From Planctomycetota bacterium (lineage in GTDB: Bacteria; Planctomycetota; DG-23; SLPQ01), in the NCBI GenBank assembly GCA_021160625.1, contig JAGHCE010000067.1, positions 1 to 12,273 on the forward strand: a stretch of 12,273 nt of DNA. Reading direction: 5' to 3'. Positions within the stretch are counted from its first letter, which is position 1. Each line of letters begins with the position of its first letter. The translations under genes and the position numbers were made by a program. The notes beneath the pieces are model-generated. The model searched no databases and was not told where the DNA came from. It worked only from the letters and a program-made list of their open reading frames with translations. This document shows, piece by piece, positions 7,546 through 12,273 of this stretch.

Positions 7546-8214
7546 ATGACGAGCACCAGGGTAATGGCTGTGGAGTGGGGTAAGAGCTCCGGTCGGGAGA
7601 CTTCCCGGATCATAGACCGTATACTCTCGGGTTGCCGCTTGGCCGGTGCCGAGACATTGCGCATATCGCCGGCCGAGGGCTCCGGGGAAATTGTGAGCCG
7701 GAGTCCTGTTAAGGAGGGTTCCCGCGTGGGCGGCGAGGTTGCCGGCGTGGTCGACAACGTGCAGGATGCCGATCATATCATTATCGGTCTTGAAGAGGGC
7801 ATTGCTCCGGGAGGCGCTGCTTTCGAGGAGTTTCGCCGGGCCGTCTACTCGAAGGCTCGATGGATGTCGCTGGCCGATGTCATTGGCAAGGAAGGCGCCC
7901 AGGTCCGCATAGCGCCGCCCGGCAGGCCGGAGGATTTCCGTTTCCCGGTCGCAAGACTGCCGTCCTCGCCCGACCACAGGGGGCTCGTGGTGCTGTGCCC
8001 CGGGGCCGACGTGCCGGACCACGATGACCCGTTCTCGGAGAAATCCTTCTTCCTCGCGGAAGAAATGCTGCGGATCCTCGGATTTCTGCCTTCCGGTCGG
8101 ATACTGGCGACCGGCCTTTACTATCCTCCCCTCGACGAGAACCCTCTCCTCAAGGAGCAGGCTTTCGACCTGGGCTCTCGTCTGGTTACCGGCAGCGCTG
8201 CCATCCGCGACTAA
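7546..8214 (+). CDS. Flavodoxin-fold, NADPH-dependent FMN reductase-like protein with altered flavin loops
   Basis: This is a 222-residue cytoplasmic protein. I chose the ATG at 7546 because GGAG lies 6 bases upstream; the in-frame extension reads through repeats. Residues 5-41 (RVMAVEWGKSSGRETSRIIDRILSGC..., LAGAETLRIS) follow the pattern of the NADPH-dependent FMN reductase N-terminus, where KILGINGSPRKGGNT leads into a helix and GAEVELI. Residues 75-96 (DADHIIIGLEEGIAPGG) align with the usual ADGIILGSPVYFGSVS loop. The C-terminus has a helix-rich LAEEMLRILGFLPSGRILATGLY and a final AFDLGSRLVTG similar to the family end. The phosphate-binding GSPR and the SPVY segments are both replaced, so flavin binding may be lost or changed. 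It could be a non-catalytic relative. The family assignment rests on pattern resemblance only. The PEP-CTERM gene follows on the same strand. Confidence 0.55.
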   Translation: MTSTRVMAVEWGKSSGRETSRIIDRILSGCRLAGAETLRISPAEGSGEIVSRSPVKEGSRVGGEVAGVVDNVQDADHIIIGLEEGIAPGGAAFEEFRRAVYSKARWMSLADVIGKEGAQVRIAPPGRPEDFRFPVARLPSSPDHRGLVVLCPGADVPDHDDPFSEKSFFLAEEMLRILGFLPSGRILATGLYYPPLDENPLLKEQAFDLGSRLVTGSAAIRD

Positions 8215-8233
8215 AAGGCCTGAGAGAGCCTTT
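8214..8233 (+). terminator. Weak hairpin after the flavodoxin-like gene
   Basis: AAAGGC and GCCTTT form a 6-bp stem with an 8-base loop immediately after the stop codon (the stem uses its last base). Only a short pyrimidine stretch follows instead of a T-run, so this is at best a weak terminator or a partial barrier before the PEP-CTERM leader. Confidence 0.3.
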
Positions 8234-8300
8234 CTCTGCAACTTTACGCCGATTGGAGTGTACAACCCCACAGAGGGTGTTCCGGCAGCCGGGGCACCGG

Positions 8301-8396
8301 GGTGCATAACTTTCGCAAGCCCGCGTGACGGGAATGCGAAGGCCGCGCACCGCCCAGCGGCAGATGCCTGCCGAGCCCGGCTGTCTGCTTGCGAAC
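8301..8396 (+). promoter_or_regulatory. Structured leader resembling a c-di-GMP-I (GEMM) riboswitch
   Basis: A long hairpin pairs CTTTCGCA (8311-8318) with TGCGAAGG (8336-8343) and, beyond a two-by-two mismatch, CCCG with CGGG around a GUGA-containing loop. A second hairpin pairs CGGCAG (8359-8364) with CTGCCG (8369-8374). It is followed by AGCCCGGCTGTC (8375-8386), close to the GEMM 3' motif AGCCRGGYUGCC. The 5' segment CGCAAGCCC...GGGAATGCGAAGGCC resembles GCAAACC...GGGACGCAAAGCC. TTCGCAAGC (8313-8321) is also a perfect 9-bp complement of GCTTGCGAA (8388-8396), just before the SD, and GGTGC (8302-8306) can pair with GCACC at 8295 or at 8348. Such mutually exclusive pairings suit a switch. 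The match is by eye and imperfect. Confidence 0.45.
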
Positions 8397-8418
8397 GGGG
8401 GAGAAAGGCAACCTGGGG

Positions 8419-9429
8419 ATGCGGGCGAAGGTTTCGGCGGCGATACTGGCCGTGGTGATTATGACTGTCCTTGCGAATCGGCCGGTAAAGGCCGATGCAG
8501 CGCTCTACTGGGTGGAATCACACGCAATAAGCCAGGGCAGCGTCATCGGCGACAGGTGGGACGGTTCATACGACCCGGCGGACTACCCGGCCGTTGCCGC
8601 GTGGGAGGGGATATCGTCCGGCAGGGGCGAGTTCGGGACTGACCAGGCGGCCAGCGCCTCGTGGCTTTTCGAAGGGACATCGTTTAGATACGCCGGGGCC
8701 GATGCGACCTGGTTCGACACCATCACCGTGTATGATCCTTTGCTGTCTGTCGGGGATCCGCTGTTGGCCTACCTGCACTTCAACCTGACGGGCAGTCTCC
8801 TCGTTTCGCAGACGGGAACGCGCCCGGCCGATACCGTAACGGAAGGCCGCGCGGCGATCTGTGCGGATGTCACAAGCACGGCCCTGGGCCTTGCGGCGCA
8901 CGGCTACAATATGCTCAGCGACAAGAGCGACGCCGGCGTCGTCTTTCACCTCAGCGGAAACTGGGGCCTCGGCGCCACCGCCGTGACTCCCAGCGAGTAC
9001 GCTTACGACAACGACCTGGTGCTGGAGGCGCTGCTTCCCAACGCAGTGGAGTTTGACCTCCTGGCGAAGATAGGCGTCGCCACGTCCGTCCAGATGTGGT
9101 ACACGGGGGCGGGTGAGTTTGAGGGCCTGGGCGATTATGAACTTGCCGCGCAGGTGGATTTCGCGCACTCAATGGTCCTGGGAGGCCTCACGGACGCCCA
9201 AGGCCGGGATCTTAGGGATTCAGGAATCCTCATCGGTTCCCAGGGCCCGACGTTCGGCGGGCCTATTGCCTTCGTGCCGGAGCCCGCGGGGCTCTCGCTG
9301 CTGGTGACGGGGCTGGCCATTGCGGCGTTTGCCAGGTGGCGCGCCGCCGGGCGCCGGGGCGGCAAGAAACGCCGCTTCGCCTCTCGTGAGGCTCAGTCAG
9401 GTTACATCGAGGGTGACGAAAACAAGTAG
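8419..9429 (+). CDS. PEP-CTERM sorting-domain exported protein
   Basis: This 336-residue secreted protein has both ends of a PEP-CTERM substrate. Residues 1-27 are a Sec signal peptide (basic MRAKV, hydrophobic AAILAVVIMTVL, likely cleavage after VKADA). Residues 286-319 are the sorting signal: VPEP, a hydrophobic helix GLSLLVTGLAIAAFA, then a basic cluster RWRAAGRRGGKKRR. Such proteins are normally processed by an exosortase and delivered to the cell surface or matrix. The mature part (about residues 28-285) is Gly/Ala/Asp-rich and beta-like, with no domain I recognise. It contains only one Cys, near residue 148. The ATG at 8419 is preferred to the TTG at 8389 because GAGAAAGG precedes it and the signal peptide starts there. 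A 17-residue acidic tail after the basic cluster is unusual. No exosortase gene is in the window. It is convergent with the MFS gene. Confidence 0.85.
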   Translation: MRAKVSAAILAVVIMTVLANRPVKADAALYWVESHAISQGSVIGDRWDGSYDPADYPAVAAWEGISSGRGEFGTDQAASASWLFEGTSFRYAGADATWFDTITVYDPLLSVGDPLLAYLHFNLTGSLLVSQTGTRPADTVTEGRAAICADVTSTALGLAAHGYNMLSDKSDAGVVFHLSGNWGLGATAVTPSEYAYDNDLVLEALLPNAVEFDLLAKIGVATSVQMWYTGAGEFEGLGDYELAAQVDFAHSMVLGGLTDAQGRDLRDSGILIGSQGPTFGGPIAFVPEPAGLSLLVTGLAIAAFARWRAAGRRGGKKRRFASREAQSGYIEGDENK

Positions 9430-9450
9430 ATGCCCCCGGCGCGTGGAACC

Positions 9451-10806
9451 TTACTGTTCGTCCTCTGATTTGCTTTCCGACGCCTCTCCCGCAGCAGGCA
9501 AGTCGGCTGCAAGCCTTACCCTGAGAATCACGGGGCAAAAGACCGCGCACCCCGCCGCGACGAGAGTCGCTGACAGGGCGACGGTCCACCGGATACTTAC
9601 CACCGACGCTATCTGCCCCGCAAGCAGTGCTCCTATCGGGGCCATTCCACCGAATGCAAGGGTCCGCAGACCCATAACGCGCCCGCGGAAACGGTCGTCG
9701 ACCAGCCTCTGCAGCAGCACGTCGCTCGAAACCGCAAACGACGTCCAGCCGAACCCGAAGAGCGCGACAAGAAGTATCGCCACAAAGTACGTGCCGGTCA
9801 GGGCCAGACCGGCCAGCGCTGTGCATATGATGAGGGCTCCCGCCACGGCGCTGACTTGCGGGGGGACGAGTCCTGCATCGCGGCGGCCCGGGGAGTCGGG
9901 GATGTTCCCGCGTTGCGGGCGGCGCCGGTGTGCCACCCCCACCAGGAAAAGCGCCGCTGCCAGCGCGCCTATCCCCTGTGCGGAAACAAGCAACGTGTAT
10001 TCGCCCACGTTTTTCCCGTAAACCTGCCTTGTGAAGGCGGGCAGGAGGGTGTTGTAGGCGCTTGCGAAAAGGCTCATCACCCCCCAGAGAAGGAGGATGA
10101 CACAAATGCCGCGTTTCGAGAAGGCGTAGCGCAGCCCCTCTCCAAGGCGCGCGCGACTCCCATCGGCAGTGGTGCCTGCGTGCGGGGCGTACTGCGGCCT
10201 TATGAAAAAGAGGACAACGAGGATAGGTATGAAAGTGAGGGCCTTGACAACAAAGCAGCCCGTCGCGGCGAGCACGAGGAAGATGAGGCCCCCGATCCTC
10301 GGGCTTATGATCCTCGCCAAGTTGAACGTGGCCGAGCGCAGCGCTATGGCGTTGCCGAGGGCCCGCCGCCCGGCCACTTCGACAATAAACGACTGCCTGG
10401 CGGGTATGTCAAAGGCGCGCCCTATACCCGTGAGGAACGCTAACACGTATATGGCCGCAAGGTTCAGGTGCCCCGTGGCTGCCAGAACCCCGAACATAAG
10501 GCTCCCAAGCATCAGCGACGCCTGAGTGGCGAATACGAGTTTGCGCTTCGTGTACCTGTCGGCCAGGACGCCCCCGACGACCACGAGCAGCGTTACGGGA
10601 ATGAGGCTGACGAACTTTATTGTCCCAAGCGCCGAGTTGGAGCCCGTGATGTCGTAGACGAGCCAGGGAATGACGGGGAAGGCGATCCAGTTGCCGACCA
10701 TCGCAAATGCGCGCGCACCCATATAGAGCCGGTAGTTTCGGATGGCGAGCGCCGGGAAATACTGCTCGACTGACCTTGCCCAATGTGGCCTGGTGCGCGG
10801 CGACAT
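9451..10806 (-). CDS. MFS exporter of the DHA3/EntS (MFS_3) type
   Basis: This is an inner-membrane proton-coupled efflux transporter of about 451 residues and roughly 12 membrane helices. Family signs are an N-terminal FPALAIRNYRLYMGARAFAM segment, motif A as GGVLADRYTKRK (78-89), FDIPARQSFIVEVAG (132-146), NLARIISPRIGG (162-173) and LLQRLVDDRFRGRVMGL (364-380). The loop between helices 8 and 9 (about 292-320) is long and Arg/Pro-rich (RRRPQRG, SPGRRD). The C-terminal tail is acidic (EASESKSEDEQ). The start at 10806 is chosen over in-frame 10941 and 11010 because GGGAG lies 5 bases upstream, MSPRTRPHW leads straight into the first helix, and the ATG at 10941 lies inside a candidate -10 box. 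Family members export siderophores or drugs; the substrate here is unknown. Its 3' end lies 21 bases from the convergent PEP-CTERM stop. Confidence 0.88.
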   Translation of the reverse strand: MSPRTRPHWARSVEQYFPALAIRNYRLYMGARAFAMVGNWIAFPVIPWLVYDITGSNSALGTIKFVSLIPVTLLVVVGGVLADRYTKRKLVFATQASLMLGSLMFGVLAATGHLNLAAIYVLAFLTGIGRAFDIPARQSFIVEVAGRRALGNAIALRSATFNLARIISPRIGGLIFLVLAATGCFVVKALTFIPILVVLFFIRPQYAPHAGTTADGSRARLGEGLRYAFSKRGICVILLLWGVMSLFASAYNTLLPAFTRQVYGKNVGEYTLLVSAQGIGALAAALFLVGVAHRRRPQRGNIPDSPGRRDAGLVPPQVSAVAGALIICTALAGLALTGTYFVAILLVALFGFGWTSFAVSSDVLLQRLVDDRFRGRVMGLRTLAFGGMAPIGALLAGQIASVVSIRWTVALSATLVAAGCAVFCPVILRVRLAADLPAAGEASESKSEDEQ

Positions 10807-11052
10807 TCCTTCTCCCGGCTTCCCGAATGCGTGCGGACAGATCCCCCGGCGGCGGGCCGGTATCGGCCAAAGTCGGGCGAGTTCTATTCCCGGACACACC
10901 GATAAGCCAAAGGCCTTCGCATCTTGGTATAGTAATTTCATACCTGTGCAGGCTTTTGTTTCAAGGCCAAAACTGGTAAAATGTGATTTGCGCGCATAAT
11001 GAGTGAACAAAAAGGCACTTAGTGCGTATCTAAGTATGTAAGATACGGATCA
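10807..11052. other. Divergent spacer, promoter-side half
   Basis: This is the repeat-free part of the spacer between the MFS gene and the right-hand membrane gene. On the plus strand an extended -10, TGG followed by TAAAAT (10977-10982), has a TTGTTT 15 bases upstream and may drive the right-hand gene, though weakly. At 11015-11047 two small inverted repeats lie side by side: GCAC-TTA-GTGC (11015-11025), and CGTATCT/AGATACG with a 9-base loop (11025-11047). Read on the minus strand, the first is followed by CTTTTTG, so it could act as a weak terminator in that direction. Confidence 0.4.
10937..10964 (-). promoter_or_regulatory. Candidate promoter of the MFS exporter gene
   Basis: On the minus strand, TTGAAA (10959-10964) lies 16 bases from TATGAA (10937-10942). 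The -10 match is modest. It would give a leader of about 120 bases, longer than the other two promoters in this window. It supports the internal ATG at 10806 as the true start. Confidence 0.35.
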
Positions 11053-11337
11053 TCGGGGGGAGGGCTTCGACCCCTTTGTGCCGGGAAGTCCACTGACCTT
11101 CCGCGGGTGAGGCGTTGTGCCCCTACGGAGGAACTGTGGCACTGGTGGCTTTGTAGGGGCAGGGCTTGCCCTGCCCGGTGCTAAGGGCGCAGCAAGCGGC
11201 GCCCCTACGGCGTTCATTCCGCGTGCGCCAAGGCGCACCCTACACAACTGGGGGTCTTCGATCCCTTTTTGCGATGTGCCACTGGTGGCTTGTCCACCAG
11301 TGGAGGGGCTTCGTCTCCTCTTTGCTGCGGAGGCTGT
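11053..11337. repeat. Hairpin-mosaic intergenic repeat, zone E
   Basis: This spacer uses the same vocabulary as zones A, B and D. It has GGGAGGGCTTCGACCCC near 11056, the linker CCACTGACCTTCCGCGGG (about 11089-11106), GGGCAGGGC/GCCCTGCCC with loop TT (11157-11176), GGGCGC...GCGCCC near 11187-11204, GTGCGCC/GGCGCAC with loop AA (about 11222-11237), GGGGTCTTCGATCCC near 11252, ACTGGTGG/CCACCAGT with loop CTTGT (11281-11301), and a GGGGCTTCGTCTCCTCTTTG tail (about 11305 on). Some units are less perfect here than in zones A and D. They would lie in the 5' leader of the downstream gene if its promoter is at about 10980. Confidence 0.75.
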
Positions 11338-11359
11338 GGACACAGGCGAGGTAACGGTT

Positions 11360-12273
11360 ATGGACGACGTGTTGAAGTTGATCCGTCTCGTCAGGCGCAG
11401 GGTGTTTTGCAACCGCGTCCTGGAGCAGTTCTTCCGGGCGGTTTTCTATGTGACTGTCGCGATCGGGCTCTTCGTGCTCGGGGCGAAGATGATATTTCTG
11501 CCGAACGCACTTTCCTATGTGGCCTGGGCGGCGGCAATCGGCGTCGCGGCAAGCGCGGTCTGTGCGTTGGTATGGGCGCGCACTGAACCCTTCGGCGTCG
11601 CGGTGGCCGCCGACGAGCGCCTGGGCCTGGCCGAGAGGCTTTCCTCAGCCCTTCTTGTTTCCACCGACGACCAGGCGATGGCGAGGGCCGTTGTGGCCGA
11701 CGCACGGCAGTGGGCGCACAGGACCCGTTACGAAGAGCGTTTCCCGATTTCCCTGCCTGCGCGGTCCTGGCGCGTTGCGGCGGCGGTGGCTGCGCTTTGC
11801 CTGGTGCTTGTGCTGCCGCAGTTCGACATCCTGGGGCGTCGCGGCGCATACCTCAGGCAAAAGAAGGAAAAGGAACAGGTCGCGAGGGAAGTCAAGCAGA
11901 TCCAGAGGAAGGTTAAGCAATTCAAGAAGACCATCGCGAAGGGCGATCTGGAAACGATGACGCTCATCGAATCGCTCGAAGCGAATCTTGCGGAGATCGA
12001 CAAGAAGGGCCTCGGCAAAAAGGAGGCGCTGGCCGCCATCTCAAAGGCGCTTGAGGATATCGCCGGGCGGATGAAAAACGTGGCCAGGAAGCTCGCCCGG
12101 AAGAGCCGGGAGGATGCGAAGCTCTCTTCCGCCGCGGACCGCGAGGCCCTGAAAAAGGCGGCAGGTCAAATCGCCAAGCTCAAGGAAGCGCTGGAAAAGG
12201 GCAACCTCACGCCCGAAAAAGGCGAGGAGCTTGCCAAGGCGCTTGAGGAGATTGCCGACAAACTCGCCAAGAA
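11360..12273 (+). CDS. Membrane-anchored coiled-coil protein, DUF4175-like N-terminus (partial, 3' end missing)
   Basis: The frame is open from the ATG at 11360 to the window edge: 304 residues with no stop. GAGGT lies 7 bases upstream of the ATG. Residues 26-47 and 52-72 are two hydrophobic helices. A cytoplasm-like segment follows with AADERLGLAERLSSALLV (83-100), then FPISLP (128-133), and a third helix at about 137-153 ending VLPQFD. From about 163 the chain is a Lys/Glu/Ala-rich coiled coil (KKEKEQVAREVKQIQRKVKQ, later KALEDIAG and KALEEIAD repeats). This order resembles large DUF4175-type proteins that planctomycetes encode near MoxR ATPase, DUF58 and VWA genes, but the assignment comes from memory of the pattern. 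The function is unknown, probably an envelope scaffold. It is divergent from the MFS gene. Confidence 0.72.
   Translation, partial: MDDVLKLIRLVRRRVFCNRVLEQFFRAVFYVTVAIGLFVLGAKMIFLPNALSYVAWAAAIGVAASAVCALVWARTEPFGVAVAADERLGLAERLSSALLVSTDDQAMARAVVADARQWAHRTRYEERFPISLPARSWRVAAAVAALCLVLVLPQFDILGRRGAYLRQKKEKEQVAREVKQIQRKVKQFKKTIAKGDLETMTLIESLEANLAEIDKKGLGKKEALAAISKALEDIAGRMKNVARKLARKSREDAKLSSAADREALKKAAGQIAKLKEALEKGNLTPEKGEELAKALEEIADKLAK

Noticed and set aside
9263..10105. A 280-codon minus-strand frame overlapping the MFS and PEP-CTERM genes
   Set aside because: It is out of frame with the MFS gene, Arg/Pro-rich, and has no membrane pattern; both overlapped genes have clear signatures.
10807..11010. 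N-terminal extension of the MFS exporter to 11010
   Set aside because: The added residues are not membrane- or family-like. The ATG at 10806 has a good SD, and the ATG at 10941 falls in a candidate -10 box.

Overview
The window is high-GC bacterial DNA with seven complete protein genes, one frameshifted gene and one gene running off the right edge. No rRNA, tRNA, CRISPR array, transposase or phage gene is visible. A PEP-CTERM exported protein, a planctomycete-like membrane/coiled-coil protein at the right edge, an MDR oxidoreductase of a type common near polysaccharide genes, and intergenic spaces filled with short GC-rich hairpins together suggest an environmental Planctomycetota-like bacterium or a neighbouring phylum. 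That placement is inference; no marker gene is present.

Layout. Positions 1-274 are hairpin-rich intergenic sequence. Positions 275-3643 are a minus-strand operon read HD-domain exoribonuclease (YhaM-like) -> MDR-family oxidoreductase -> phosphomannomutase/phosphoglucomutase, with 44-bp and 4-bp gene overlaps and a good sigma70-type promoter at 3683-3710. A second hairpin-rich spacer (3644-4011) separates it from pdxB (minus strand, 4012-5160), which has its own strong promoter. Divergent from pdxB is gnd (5372-6783), full length in homology but broken by a one-base frameshift near 5977-5982. The longest hairpin-repeat field (6784-about 7330) follows. Next are a divergent flavodoxin-fold/FMN-reductase-like gene (7546-8214), a structured leader that resembles a c-di-GMP-I (GEMM) riboswitch (about 8301-8396), and a PEP-CTERM protein (8419-9429). 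Convergent to it is a DHA3/EntS-type MFS exporter (minus strand, 9451-10806). A divergent, repeat-bearing spacer (10807-11359) leads to a membrane-anchored coiled-coil gene open at the right end.

How the genes relate. pdxB (vitamin B6 synthesis from erythrose-4-phosphate via 4-phosphoerythronate) and gnd (oxidative pentose-phosphate pathway) sit back to back and are linked through pentose-phosphate carbon. The mutase and the oxidoreductase are translationally coupled and plausibly serve sugar or polysaccharide metabolism. The PEP-CTERM gene may be under c-di-GMP control, which would fit surface or matrix biology. The most unusual signal is the mosaic of interchangeable perfect hairpins joined by conserved linkers in four intergenic regions, with compensatory base changes between copies.
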